Shown here one piece after another: positions 18,370 through 28,200 of a DNA stretch of 64,000 bases (positions are counted from its first letter, which is position 1; each line of letters begins with the position of its first letter). This DNA comes from an uncultured Formosa sp. GTDB taxonomy: Bacteria > Bacteroidota > Bacteroidia > Flavobacteriales > Flavobacteriaceae. The position numbers and the translations under genes are program-made. Under the pieces are notes generated by a model that saw only the letters and a program-made list of their open reading frames with translations, was not told where the DNA came from and made no database searches. The stretch spans positions 1 to 64,000 of the forward strand of contig CAJXDP010000003.1 of assembly GCA_913052445.1 (NCBI GenBank), read 5' to 3'.

Positions 18370-18843
18370 CTAGTGATGGTGGTAAGGTTCATTTTTTAAA
18401 ATCGAAAATCCTCTGTATAGTTGTTCAATGGTAAATAAACGAATCATTTGGTGCGAAAATGTCATTTTTGAAAGAGCTAATTTGTAGGATGCCTTTTGGT
18501 AAACTGCATCGGAAAACCCATAAGGACCTCCAATAACCAAAACTAGCCGCTTTATACCAGAATTCATATGTTTTTGAAGAAATTTTGAAAATACGATAGA
18601 ATTCATTTCTTTACCATTTTCATCTAGTAAAATGAGATGATCTGTGTTGGATACTTTGTTCAAAATTAGTTTTCCTTCTTCTTGTTTTTGAAGTTTTTGA
18701 GATAAGTTTTTACTATTTCTTAAATTAGGTATAATTTCAAACGAAAATTGTATATAATAAACCAGCCTCTTTTGATAGATCTTTATAAGCTGATCTAATT
18801 CAGTTCTATCAGTTTTACCTATAGCAATGAGTTTGATTTCCAT
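18370..18843 (-). CDS. rlmH: 23S rRNA (pseudouridine1915-N3)-methyltransferase
   Basis: This SPOUT-fold methyltransferase modifies pseudouridine 1915 in helix 69 of 23S rRNA using SAM. The 157-residue length is exactly that of the family. The SAM-binding trefoil knot is visible in LVLVIGGPYGFSD (about 100-112) and LSKMTFSHQMIR, and the end is YHHH, close to the usual YHH. It is the first gene of an rlmH-rdgB unit, divergent from nadC. Confidence 0.96.
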   Translation of the reverse strand: MEIKLIAIGKTDRTELDQLIKIYQKRLVYYIQFSFEIIPNLRNSKNLSQKLQKQEEGKLILNKVSNTDHLILLDENGKEMNSIVFSKFLQKHMNSGIKRLVLVIGGPYGFSDAVYQKASYKLALSKMTFSHQMIRLFTIEQLYRGFSILKNEPYHHH

Positions 18844-18919
18844 TTAAAAATGTTAAATTATTTTTGAATTAGGTTACACAATTGTTCAAATAGTTCCTTA
18901 ACAATTCATATTTTAGCTA

Positions 18920-18950
18920 CAAAGTTACAAATATGATTACCAATGCACAA
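18920..18950 (-). promoter_or_regulatory. Predicted rlmH promoter
   Basis: On the minus strand TTG (18950-18948) and TAACTTTG (18927-18920) are separated by 20 bases. The -33 part lies inside the first codons of the divergent nadC gene, so the promoters of the two genes overlap. Confidence 0.5.
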
Positions 18951-19790
18951 TTTAAAAATGAAGTTCAAATAATAATTGAAAATGCTGTTCGCGAGGACGT
19001 TGGTAAAGGAGATTATAGCTCTTTGGCATGTATTCCTTCAAATGCTCATGGAAAAGCTAAATTATTAATTAAAGATAATGGAATTATTGCTGGAATAAGT
19101 TTTGCTAAACAAGTATTCAATTTTATAGATTCAAATTTAGTTATTCAGACATTAATTAATGACGGTGACCATGTAAAATTTGGAGATATTGCCTTTTTTG
19201 TAGAAGGATCTAAGCAGTCTATTTTAAAGGCGGAACGAATAATTTTAAATGCAATGCAAAGAATGAGTGCTATTGCAACGAAAACAAATTCCTATGTCGA
19301 AATTCTTAAGGGAACAAACACAAAGATCTTAGACACTCGAAAAACAACACCAGGTTTTAGAGCTTTAGAAAAGTGGGCTGTAGCTATTGGAGGCGGAGTA
19401 AACCATCGATTTGCATTGTATGATATGATAATGCTTAAAGATAATCATATTGACTTCGCTGGAGGCATTACGAAAGCTATAAAAATGAGTAAAAATTATC
19501 TTAAAGAACACCAATTAGACCTTCCTATTGTTGTTGAGGCTCGTGATTTAGAAGAAATTTCAGAAATCTTAGAAAATGATGGTGTGCACAGAATATTAAT
19601 TGATAATTTCAATTATACTGATACTCAGAAAGCGATTGAGTTAATAGGGGGTCTGTGTTTGACTGAATCATCCGGAGGGATAGATGAAGTTACGCTTAGG
19701 CATTATGCAGAATGTGGAGTTGACTATATTTCTAGTGGGGCTTTGACACACTCTGTTTCCAATATGGATTTAAGTCTTAAAGCCCTTTAA
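18933..19790 (+). CDS. nadC: Nicotinate-nucleotide pyrophosphorylase (carboxylating)
   Basis: This de novo NAD enzyme (quinolinate phosphoribosyltransferase) converts quinolinate and PRPP to nicotinate mononucleotide. The 285-residue length is normal. REDVGKGDYSS near the start, ERIILNAMQRMSAIAT, LDTRKTTPGFRALEKWAVAIGGGVNHRFALYD split over about 132-163, and the C-terminal SSGGIDEVT and YISSGALTHS are the family motifs. It overlaps the next gene by one base (TAATG), so nadC, the YihY gene and priA look like one operon. Confidence 0.96.
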   Translation: MITNAQFKNEVQIIIENAVREDVGKGDYSSLACIPSNAHGKAKLLIKDNGIIAGISFAKQVFNFIDSNLVIQTLINDGDHVKFGDIAFFVEGSKQSILKAERIILNAMQRMSAIATKTNSYVEILKGTNTKILDTRKTTPGFRALEKWAVAIGGGVNHRFALYDMIMLKDNHIDFAGGITKAIKMSKNYLKEHQLDLPIVVEARDLEEISEILENDGVHRILIDNFNYTDTQKAIELIGGLCLTESSGGIDEVTLRHYAECGVDYISSGALTHSVSNMDLSLKAL

Positions 19791-20728
19791 TGAGGACGCC
19801 TCTAGAAAATAAAATTGATAAAATCCCTGTATTTAACTGGATAGCTAAAATTCTAAAACGTGCTAAGCTGCCTGGTTTTGAGGGTCTTTCTGTTTTTGAT
19901 TTATTAGAGATGTATGTCATAGGGATATTTAAAGGGGCGCTAACAACTCGGGCAAGCTCTATTGCCTTTAGCTTTTTTACAGCTATATTTCCATTCTTAT
20001 TATTTGTTATAATTCTAATCCCATACATTCCGTTTGATAATTTCAAAGTTGACTTTCTAAATTTTTTAGATTCATTTTTACCGCCACATACATCTGAATT
20101 TTTTAATGAAAATATTTTTGAAAATATCAATAAATCGTATACAGGAGGATTGTTGTCTACTGTTTTTTTAATTTCTATGTTCTTAATGGCTAATGGGGTT
20201 AATGCTGTTTTTTCAGCATTTGAAAATTCATATCACCAACAGATCAATCGGCACTTTGTCAAACAATATATTTATGCTTTTGGAGTTGCTATTATCTTGG
20301 TAATTTTATTAATACTTACAGTTATTGGTTTTGGATACACTCAGATATACCTAATTCATCCAATTCTTGAAAGGTTTACTTCTGGTGATTTAGTCAGTGA
20401 ACTTTTTTGGATTACAAGAGCTAAATATTTCTTTTTTATTTTAATGACCTACCTTAGTATGGCCACTATTTATTATTTTGGAACTAAAGACGGAAAGTTA
20501 TCTAGTTTCTTTTCTATCGGAGCATTATTTACTACCTTTTTAATTTTGCTATCTTCTTACTTGTTTGGTCTATACATTGAAAATTTTTCAACCTATAATG
20601 ATTTGTACGGCTCTATCGGAGCTTTATTAATACTATTATTTTACTTTTGGTTGAATGCTAATATTATTCTTTTGGGCCATGAATTAAACTCATCTCTTCA
20701 ACTTTTAAAGAAAAAATGCAGCCAATAA
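19790..20728 (+). CDS. YihY/BrkB family inner-membrane protein
   Basis: This 312-residue protein has about six transmembrane segments and family motifs TTRASSIAFSFFTAIFPFLL (about 52-71) and NGVNAVFSAFENSYH. Some members were once called ribonuclease BN; that assignment is now considered wrong, and the real function is not settled. It is translationally coupled to nadC upstream and overlaps priA downstream by 13 bases. It may be an envelope or transport protein unrelated to either neighbour. Confidence 0.88.
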   Translation: MRTPLENKIDKIPVFNWIAKILKRAKLPGFEGLSVFDLLEMYVIGIFKGALTTRASSIAFSFFTAIFPFLLFVIILIPYIPFDNFKVDFLNFLDSFLPPHTSEFFNENIFENINKSYTGGLLSTVFLISMFLMANGVNAVFSAFENSYHQQINRHFVKQYIYAFGVAIILVILLILTVIGFGYTQIYLIHPILERFTSGDLVSELFWITRAKYFFFILMTYLSMATIYYFGTKDGKLSSFFSIGALFTTFLILLSSYLFGLYIENFSTYNDLYGSIGALLILLFYFWLNANIILLGHELNSSLQLLKKKCSQ

Positions 20729-23181
20729 CTTTCGATTTTGTGGAGGTCATTTTACCGTTGCCCTTGGAACGAAACTTCACGTATGCTATCACAGCTGCTG
20801 AAGCTCAGTTTATTAGGCCCGGTTTTAGGGTTGCAGTTCCTTTTGGAAAGCGTAACGTCTATACTGGAGTCGTTTATAAAGTTCATAATAACCCCCCTGT
20901 AGCTTATGAAGCAAAATCAATTCATAGTATTTTAGATAAATCTCCTATTTTAAATTCTTTCCAGTTTCAATTATGGGAATGGATATCTAATTACTATATG
21001 TGTACTATGGGAGAGGTTTTGAGGGCTTCTTTACCTAGTATTTTTTTGCTAGAAAGTGAAACTTTAATTTCATTAAATAAATCTATTGATTCAGAGATTT
21101 CCAACCTAAGTGATGAGGAGTATTTGGTGTTTGAAGCACTAGAGCAACAATCTAGCTTAAAAATTGACGAAATAAATACAATTATAAATAAAAAGAATTC
21201 TTTCCCCATTTTACAACGTTTATTAGATCAAAAGATTATTGTTTCCGAACAAGAAGTATCTGAGAAATATAAGCCCAAGCTAGTTAGATGTGTCAAAATA
21301 CATTCAGATTATGAAAATCAAAACAACTTGCAAGATTTGCTAGAATCCCTAACTCGATCTGTGAAACAGCGTGAACTTGTTTTGAATTATTTTTCATTAG
21401 CGACTAAGAACACACAAATAAAAGTATCTGAACTTAAAACGAAAAGTAATGCTACTTCAACACAAATTAAAGCTTTGATAGATAAAGGTGTCTTTGAAGA
21501 TTACTTTTTTCAAACCGATCGAATTAAATTTGAAAACTCTGGAGTTGGTATTTCAAAGGATCTTAACAATTATCAGGAATTAGCTTTAAAACAAATAAAT
21601 ACATCTTTTGAAACATATGACATTAGTTTGCTACATGGAGTTACATCATCAGGAAAAACAGAGATATATGTAAAAAAAATAGAAGATATAGTAGCTAAGG
21701 GAAAGCAAGTACTTTATTTAGTACCAGAAATCGCTCTAACGTCTCAACTTGTACATCGGCTAAAACAGTATTTTGGAAATAAAATAGCAGTTTATCATTC
21801 GCGTTATTCTCAAAATGAACGGCTTGAAGTTTGGAACCATGTTCTAAATAATTCAGAATCGGCTAGGGTTATAATAGGCGCAAGGTCTTCAGTGCTACTT
21901 CCATTTCGTGATCTAGGTTTAGTGATTGTTGACGAAGAACATGAGCAGTCTTACAAGCAATTTGATCCAGCTCCGCGCTATCACGCTCGAGATACTTCAA
22001 TAATATTGGCTAGTATGTTCAAGGCTAAAACACTTTTAGGATCAGCAACTCCAAGTATTGAAAGTTACTTTAATGCTAAAAATCAGAAAAAGTATGGTTA
22101 TATACCGCTCATGCATCGTTTTAACAACGTACTTATGCCAGAGATAGAATTGGTGGATTTGCAAGATAAATACAAGCGTAAACAAATGACTAATCATTTT
22201 AGTGACCGACTGCTTATTGAAATTAAAGATGCTCTTGAATCAGGGTTTCAAGTAATATTATTTCAAAACCGCCGGGGATATTCACCAATAGTATCTTGTA
22301 ATACTTGTGGTCATACACCCGAGTGTTCAAATTGTGATGTAAGTCTTACATTTCACCAATATAAAAACCAATTAAGATGTCATTATTGCAGTTTTGTTAT
22401 GGCAATGCAAGCATCATGTGGAGCTTGTGGTGGGGTTGAAATAGACACTAAGGGTTTCGGTACCGAACAAATCCAAGAAGAAATAGAGACCTTATTTCCT
22501 GATGCCAAGGTAGCTCGAATGGATTTAGACACCACTAGAGGAAAATATAGTTATGATCGTATTATTTCTAGTTTTGAGAAAAAAGAGGTTGATATTTTGG
22601 TTGGCACCCAAATGGTAACTAAAGGTCTCGATTTTAGATATGTGAAATTAGTTGGGGTTCTTAACGCCGATCAGTTAATTAATTTTCCAGACTTTAGAGC
22701 GCATGAGCGTAGTTATCAGTTACTTCAGCAGGTTTCAGGACGTGCAGGCCGTACAGATATTAGAGGTAAAGTAATTATTCAAACGTATAACCCTAATCAT
22801 GCCATACTTCAGCAAGTTTCTGTAAATGATTATGATTCTATGTTTTTGGATCAACTTGAAGATCGACGTATTTATAAATATCCTCCTTATTGTCGAATAA
22901 TTAAGCTTACGCTTAAACACAAAGATTACAATAAAGTAAATAATGGTGCTGAATGGTTCGCGATTAGTTTACGTCGAGTTTTTAAAGCCAATGTTTTAGG
23001 ACCAGAATTTCCTGTAGTTTCAAGGATTAGAAATCAATATCATAAAAATATTCTTCTTAAAATACCTCAAAATCAATCGTTAGTAAAAACCAAGTCGGTC
23101 ATAAATAAAATAAAAACAACATTTTTGAGTACTACAGATTACAGAGCTGTAAAGTTGTTAATTAATGTAGATAATTATTAA
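20716..23181 (+). CDS. priA: Primosomal protein N' (replication restart helicase)
   Basis: PriA recognises stalled or repaired forks and reloads the replisome. The 821-residue length is normal. The N-terminal 3'-DNA-binding domain begins DFVEVILPLPLERNFTYA. Walker A is GVTSSGKTE, the DEAD-like motif is VDEEHEQSYKQ, and GSATPSIES follows. The zinc-binding insert has paired Cys (CNTCGHTPECSNC, then CHYC and CGACGG). Helicase motif VI is QVSGRAGR. The C-terminus overlaps the convergent LytTR gene by four bases. Confidence 0.97.
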   Translation: MQPITFDFVEVILPLPLERNFTYAITAAEAQFIRPGFRVAVPFGKRNVYTGVVYKVHNNPPVAYEAKSIHSILDKSPILNSFQFQLWEWISNYYMCTMGEVLRASLPSIFLLESETLISLNKSIDSEISNLSDEEYLVFEALEQQSSLKIDEINTIINKKNSFPILQRLLDQKIIVSEQEVSEKYKPKLVRCVKIHSDYENQNNLQDLLESLTRSVKQRELVLNYFSLATKNTQIKVSELKTKSNATSTQIKALIDKGVFEDYFFQTDRIKFENSGVGISKDLNNYQELALKQINTSFETYDISLLHGVTSSGKTEIYVKKIEDIVAKGKQVLYLVPEIALTSQLVHRLKQYFGNKIAVYHSRYSQNERLEVWNHVLNNSESARVIIGARSSVLLPFRDLGLVIVDEEHEQSYKQFDPAPRYHARDTSIILASMFKAKTLLGSATPSIESYFNAKNQKKYGYIPLMHRFNNVLMPEIELVDLQDKYKRKQMTNHFSDRLLIEIKDALESGFQVILFQNRRGYSPIVSCNTCGHTPECSNCDVSLTFHQYKNQLRCHYCSFVMAMQASCGACGGVEIDTKGFGTEQIQEEIETLFPDAKVARMDLDTTRGKYSYDRIISSFEKKEVDILVGTQMVTKGLDFRYVKLVGVLNADQLINFPDFRAHERSYQLLQQVSGRAGRTDIRGKVIIQTYNPNHAILQQVSVNDYDSMFLDQLEDRRIYKYPPYCRIIKLTLKHKDYNKVNNGAEWFAISLRRVFKANVLGPEFPVVSRIRNQYHKNILLKIPQNQSLVKTKSVINKIKTTFLSTTDYRAVKLLINVDNY

Positions 23182-23894
23182 TTGATTATAATGTCTAGTG
23201 CTTGACTAAGTTCCGTTTTTCGGGTTCTGCTTAATGGAAGTTTTATTTTTTCAATTTCTACATACTTACTATCATAACGATCAACTTTTTTTAGGTTTAC
23301 TATGTAAGATTTATGAATGCGTAAAAACAATCCTTTAGGGAGTTCATTTTCAAATGCTTTCATAGTGGAAAGAATAACAAAGCTTTTATTTTTAGTTATT
23401 AATTTTACGTAATCTCCAAGTGCCTCAATCCATTTGATTTCATTGATAAATATTTTTCGTTTTTTTAAATTGCTTTTCACAAAAATATGCTCACTATTAG
23501 AATCATGAAAGTTTTGAATCATTTTAGCTTTTAGAACAGTTCTTGCAATGGCCTTATTAAATCTACCATTGCTAACAGGTTTTGATATAAAGTCAATTAC
23601 ATTATAATTAAATGCTTTAAATGCTTGTGATTTATCATCACTAACTATAATTACATGCGGAGTAGTTGCATCTGCATCTGAATCGTAAATATTGAGTAGG
23701 TCAATATCATTTAAAACATCCAAGTCAACATCCATTATTATTAAATCTACAATGGCTGTTTGTAAGAAAGGCTTACATTGTTGGGGTGTTCCGAATTCAC
23801 CTATCAAATTTAATGAAGGGTGGTTATCAATAAGTTTTGAGGTAGCCAGTCGTTGGTCTATGTTGTTGTCAACAATTACACAATTTAAGCTCAT
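23178..23894 (-). CDS. LytTR-family response regulator (orphan)
   Basis: This 238-residue regulator has a receiver domain (about 1-115) followed by a LytTR DNA-binding domain (about 135-235; FVKSNLKKRKIFINEIKWIEALGDYVKL, in part). The phospho-acceptor Asp is D55 in IIMDVD, and S85 and K105 are present. The acidic pocket normally written DD/DE is D9-N10-N11, so Mg2+ binding may be weakened. No histidine kinase of the LytS or YehU type is next to it. LytTR-like half sites lie just upstream of its start (23940-23968), suggesting autoregulation. Confidence 0.88.
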   Translation of the reverse strand: MSLNCVIVDNNIDQRLATSKLIDNHPSLNLIGEFGTPQQCKPFLQTAIVDLIIMDVDLDVLNDIDLLNIYDSDADATTPHVIIVSDDKSQAFKAFNYNVIDFISKPVSNGRFNKAIARTVLKAKMIQNFHDSNSEHIFVKSNLKKRKIFINEIKWIEALGDYVKLITKNKSFVILSTMKAFENELPKGLFLRIHKSYIVNLKKVDRYDSKYVEIEKIKLPLSRTRKTELSQALDIIIN

Positions 23895-23939
23895 CGGGGT
23901 TAATTTTTATTAAACTAAAAACAATGATACAAAAAATAA

Positions 23940-23968
23940 ATCGTTTAAAACCACTAAAATCCGTTAAA
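23940..23968. promoter_or_regulatory. Possible LytTR binding repeats
   Basis: ATCGTTTAA (23940-23948) and TCCGTTAAA (23960-23968) are direct repeats one helical turn apart edge to edge. They match the LytTR half-site pattern at about 7 and 8 of 9 positions. They also form an inverted pair CGTTTAA/TTAAACG (23942-23970). They lie 45 bases upstream of the regulator gene. Confidence 0.35.
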
Positions 23969-24006
23969 CGTATTTAATGTTATGAATTAAATAATGTTAT
24001 ATAATG

Positions 24007-24037
24007 TTGCCAAAACAATAATTAATACTTATTTTTG
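24007..24037 (+). promoter_or_regulatory. Promoter of the rpsF-rpsR-rplI operon
   Basis: TTG (24007-24009) and TATTTTTG (24030-24037) are separated by 20 bases, a near-ideal Bacteroidota promoter. It lies 33 bases before the rpsF start codon. Confidence 0.65.
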
Positions 24038-24069
24038 CAGCCATTTTAAAACAAATAATTATAGAATTT

Positions 24070-24408
24070 ATGAATCACTACGAAACTGTTTTCATCTTGA
24101 ATCCCGTTTTATCTGACATCCAGATAAAGGAAACAGTAAAGAAATATGAGCAATTACTCGTTTCTAAAGGAGCAAAGATGGTATCGAAAGAAGATTGGGG
24201 GCTAAAGAAATTAGCATATCCAATTCAAAACAAAAAAAGTGGATTTTACCACTTATTTGAATTTACTGCTCCTGGGGAAGCTATTGGTCCGTTTGAAGTA
24301 GAAATTAGACGTGATGAACGTTTTATGCGTTATCTAACAGTTAGTTTGGATAAGCATGCGATCTCATGGGCTGAAAGAAGAAGAGTTAAACTTAAAGAAA
24401 AAGCGTAA
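24070..24408 (+). CDS. rpsF: 30S ribosomal protein S6
   Basis: This small-subunit protein (112 residues) binds the central domain of 16S rRNA as a dimer with S18. [16 protein letters not shown] and [19 protein letters not shown] are diagnostic. It is the first gene of an operon with rpsR two bases downstream. There is no ssb or priB gene between them, as is normal in Bacteroidota. Confidence 0.97.
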   Translation: MNHYETVFILNPVLSDIQIKETVKKYEQLLVSKGAKMVSKEDWGLKKLAYPIQNKKSGFYHLFEFTAPGEAIGPFEVEIRRDERFMRYLTVSLDKHAISWAERRRVKLKEKA

Positions 24409-24410
24409 TT

Positions 24411-24704
24411 ATGTCTATAGAACAACAAGCCAAAGGTAAAAAAGATGGTGAAATCAGATATTTAACGCCATTAAATATTGACACCAACAAAGCAAAAAAA
24501 TATTGTCGCTTTAAAAAATCAGGTATTAAGTATATCGATTATAAAGATCCAGACTTTTTGATAAAATTTGTAAACGAACAAGGTAAGTTATTACCCAGAC
24601 GTTTAACTGGAACTTCATTAAAGTATCAAAGAAAAGTTTCTGTTGCTGTCAAAAGAGCGAGACACTTAGCATTGATGCCATACATAGCCGATTTATTGAA
24701 ATAA
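24411..24704 (+). CDS. rpsR: 30S ribosomal protein S18
   Basis: The 97-residue S18 partners S6 on the 30S platform. [40 protein letters not shown] and [20 protein letters not shown] are the family core. The single Cys at the CRF position would be one ligand of the zinc-ribbon seen in other S18 proteins, whose other Cys are absent, so this is a zinc-independent form. It is the middle gene of the operon. Confidence 0.97.
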   Translation: MSIEQQAKGKKDGEIRYLTPLNIDTNKAKKYCRFKKSGIKYIDYKDPDFLIKFVNEQGKLLPRRLTGTSLKYQRKVSVAVKRARHLALMPYIADLLK

Positions 24705-24717
24705 AACTATTATAACT

Positions 24718-25167
24718 ATGGAACTTATATTAAAAAATGACGTAGAAGGATTAGGGTTTAAAGACGACGTTGTAACAGTCAAAAACGGTTATGGTAGAAA
24801 CTTTTTAATTCCAGGCGGTAAAGCCATTCTTGCAACCGTATCTTCTAGAAAAGTATTAGCAGAAAATTTAAAACAGCGAGCTTTTAAAGAAAAGAAAATA
24901 GTTGACGAAGCCCAAGCAATTGCGGAAGCTTTAAAGGCTTTAGAAATCAAAATATCGGCAAAAGTTGGTACTGGAGATAAATTATTTGGATCAGTTAATA
25001 ATATTGATTTAGCGTCTTCATTAGAAAAAGCTGGTCATTCAATCGATAAGAAATTTATTAATGTTACTGGAGGTAACGTGAAACGCCTAGGGAAATATAG
25101 TGCGGTTATACGTTTACACAGAGATGTAGCAGTTGACTTACCTTTTGAAATAATAGCAGGTAATTAA
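24718..25167 (+). CDS. rplI: 50S ribosomal protein L9
   Basis: L9 (149 residues) has two domains joined by a long helix, stabilises the L1 stalk base and influences reading-frame fidelity. The N-terminal rRNA-binding domain is MELILKNDVEGLGFKDDVV with GYGRNFLIPGGKA. The C-terminal domain starts near residue 80 (KISAKVGTGDKLFGSV). It is the last gene of the operon and is followed by a strong terminator. Confidence 0.97.
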   Translation: MELILKNDVEGLGFKDDVVTVKNGYGRNFLIPGGKAILATVSSRKVLAENLKQRAFKEKKIVDEAQAIAEALKALEIKISAKVGTGDKLFGSVNNIDLASSLEKAGHSIDKKFINVTGGNVKRLGKYSAVIRLHRDVAVDLPFEIIAGN

Positions 25168-25207
25168 TTTTTTTGTTAACAAAAAGTTAATAAATTATAA
25201 TTTTATT

Positions 25208-25237
25208 AAGCCTATACATTTGTGTAGGCTTTTTTTT
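25208..25237 (+). terminator. Intrinsic terminator of the rpsF operon
   Basis: AAGCCTA (25208-25214) pairs with TAGGCTT (25225-25231), followed by a T run to 25237. It lies 40 bases after the rplI stop. Confidence 0.85.
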
Positions 25238-25276
25238 GTTTCTAATTTTATGAATCAACTAAAACAACATCACAAC

Positions 25277-28200
25277 ATGAAAAAATTATTAATACTTTTT
25301 ATTTTCTTTTTTGCTTGTTCTTTGTCCTTTTCTCAAGTGACAACATCAAGTATAAAAGGTGCTATTTCTGATGAAACAAACGCTGGATTACCTGGTGCGA
25401 ACGTAGTAGTAGTACACACGCCAACAGGGACTACTTATGGCGCAGCTACCGATATTGATGGTAGATTTAATCTTGTCAACCTTAGAGTTGGAGGACCTTA
25501 TACGGTCACTGTCAGCTATGTTGGTTACAATGAGCAATATTTTGAAAACGTTTATCTTACTTTAGGTAAAACCGAAGTTTTAAGCTTAGCTTTAACTCCT
25601 GATTCACAGCAATTAGATGCTGTAGTGATTACTGCAAATAATACAAAAGGAGTTTTTGGCAGTGATAGGACTGGAGCTGAGACTAATGTGGGACGTAAAG
25701 AGTTAACAACACTTCCAACTATATCTAGATCTGCTTCTGACTTTACTCGTTTAGAGCCAACAGCTAGTAATGGTTCTTTTGGTGGACGTAATGATCAATA
25801 TAATAACTTTTCTTTGGATGGTGCAATCTTTAATAATCCATTTGGATTGGATGCAGCAACGCCAGGTGGTCAAACTAATGCACAGCCAGTTTCTTTAGAT
25901 GCAATCGATCAAATTCAAGTATCTACAGCGCCATATGATGTAACACAATCTGGATTTACCGGAGCTTCTGTAAATGCTGTCACTAAAAGTGGTTCTAACG
26001 AATTCAAAGGAACTGTTTACGGATTTTATAGAAATGAAGAAATGACCGGTTCTAAAATTAAGGGAGAAGATATTTTTGTTCCTAATCTTACGCAAGAACA
26101 AACAGGATTTAGTATTGGGGGTCCAATCATAAAAAATAAACTATTCTTTTTTGCCAATTATGAAGAAGATAAAAGAAATGATTTAGGGCAATCTTGGTTA
26201 CCAAATAGAGGCACAGGAGCTATCAATGAATCATCTGTATTAGAATCCGATTTAATGGCTGTTCAAGGAGCATTATCTGCCTTAGGATACGACACGGGAG
26301 CATACGAAGGCTTTAACCACAATGCTAACTCAAGTAAAGGGATTTTTAAATTAGACTGGAATGTAAATGACAATAATCAATTAGCAATAATCTATAACTG
26401 GCTAGATGCTTCAAAGGATAAGCCTGCTCACCCTACAGCTTTAGGGTTTAGAGGGCCTAATGCTTCAATCTTACAGTTCGAAAATTCAGGATATCAAATT
26501 AATAATAAATTAAATTCTCTTCAAGTAGAATTAAACTCAAGGTTATCAGATAATGTTTCTAACAAAATGCAATTTGGTTATACAGTATTTGAAGATTTTA
26601 GGAATCCAATGTCTACGCCAGCGCCTGCTATTACCATACAAAATGGACAAGGTCAAAATTATATAATAGCTGGACATGAGCCATTTTCCATTAATAATGT
26701 ATTAGACCAAACAGTCTTACAGTTTTCTAACAACATGACATATACCAAAGCAAACCATACTTATACAGTTGGGTTTTCATTTGAACAATTTGAATTTGAT
26801 AATTCCTTTAACCTTGGAACCTTTGGATATGGAAATGCGAACGGGTATGTAGGTGCTTTTGGTTCTTTTCCATCTGTTGATGCATTTTTAGAAGCTTCAA
26901 ATAATGGACTTATTTCAGAAGCATTAGCTAATGCGCAAAACGTCCAAAATGCAGGAAATTGGGCGTTAGCCGAAACTAATGTTGGTCAATTAGCATTTTA
27001 CCTTCAAGATGAATGGGATGTAAATGATAAATTTAAATTAACATATGGAGTACGTTTTGACAAGCCATTATTTTTCGACACAGCCGATAAAGCACAAGAT
27101 GTAATTAATGGAACTACAGATTATTTCCCCGAAATTCCTTACGTAAATCCTAATACAGGGCAAGTTCAGCAATTGAGTAATACTCAAATGCCATCTAGCG
27201 ATTGGTTAATATCTCCACGTGTTGGATTTAACTATGATGTGAATGGTGATAGTACTTTCCAGCTTAGAGGTGGCTCAGGTTTATTTACCGGTCGCTTTCC
27301 TTTTGTATGGTTAGGGAATCAAGTTGGTAATCCAAACTTTTGGTTCCAGCAAAATGTAGATCCTGATTACAAATTCCCACAAGTTTGGAGAACTAACTTA
27401 GGAATTGATCACAAGTATGACAATGGATTAATTGTTACTGCAGACCTGTCTTACACTAAAGACTTTAACGGAGCGCATGTTCAAAACTGGGGACTAACTC
27501 CTCCTTCAGGAACTTTACAAGGAGTTGATTCTAGACCAATTTATACTTCGGCTGATCACGTTGTAGGTGCTTTTGGAAGTCAAGCAAATGCATATGTGTT
27601 TACAAATTCTGACAAAGGGCGTATTTGGAATGCATCTTTAAAAGCTCAAAAAACTTTTGATAACGGCTTATATGCCATGTTAGCTTACAGCTATTTAGAT
27701 TCAAAAGATGTGAATTCTATCGAGGCAGAAATTACGGGGGATGCGTTTGCTTTTAACCCTGTTGTAGGAGATGCTAATGCAGATGAATTATCTTACTCTA
27801 GATATGGTGATACACATCGAATCATTGGAGTATTGAGTAAAAACTGGATTTATGGAACTAGTGACCAATGGTCAACATCAATTTCTTCTTTCTTTGAAGT
27901 CTCTCAAGGTGGACGTTTTAGCTATACTTATGGAGGAGATCTTAATGGCGATGGAAATGGTGGTAATGATTTAATTTATGTGCCAACATCTAGTGAAGTT
28001 AATCAAATGAACTTTGCTGGAGCAGGAGAAGCCGCCGCCTATGATGCTTTTATATCTCAAGATGATTATTTGAGTGGACGTAGAGGAGATTATGCAGAGC
28101 GTTATGGAGCAGTCAGTCCATGGACTACAAGAGTAGATGTTAAGTTTTTGCAAGACTACAAAATTAAAGTATCTGAAAATAAAACAAATACGATTCAGTT

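Noticed and set aside
23976..24010. Three AATGTTAT-like direct repeats before rpsF
   Set aside because: Spacing is irregular (17 and 10 bases) and the DNA is very AT-rich; I see no reason to call them a regulatory array.
25220..25276. Upstream TTG start extending the TonB-receptor frame
   Set aside because: The extension runs through the rplI terminator hairpin, and the signal peptide begins at the ATG at 25277.
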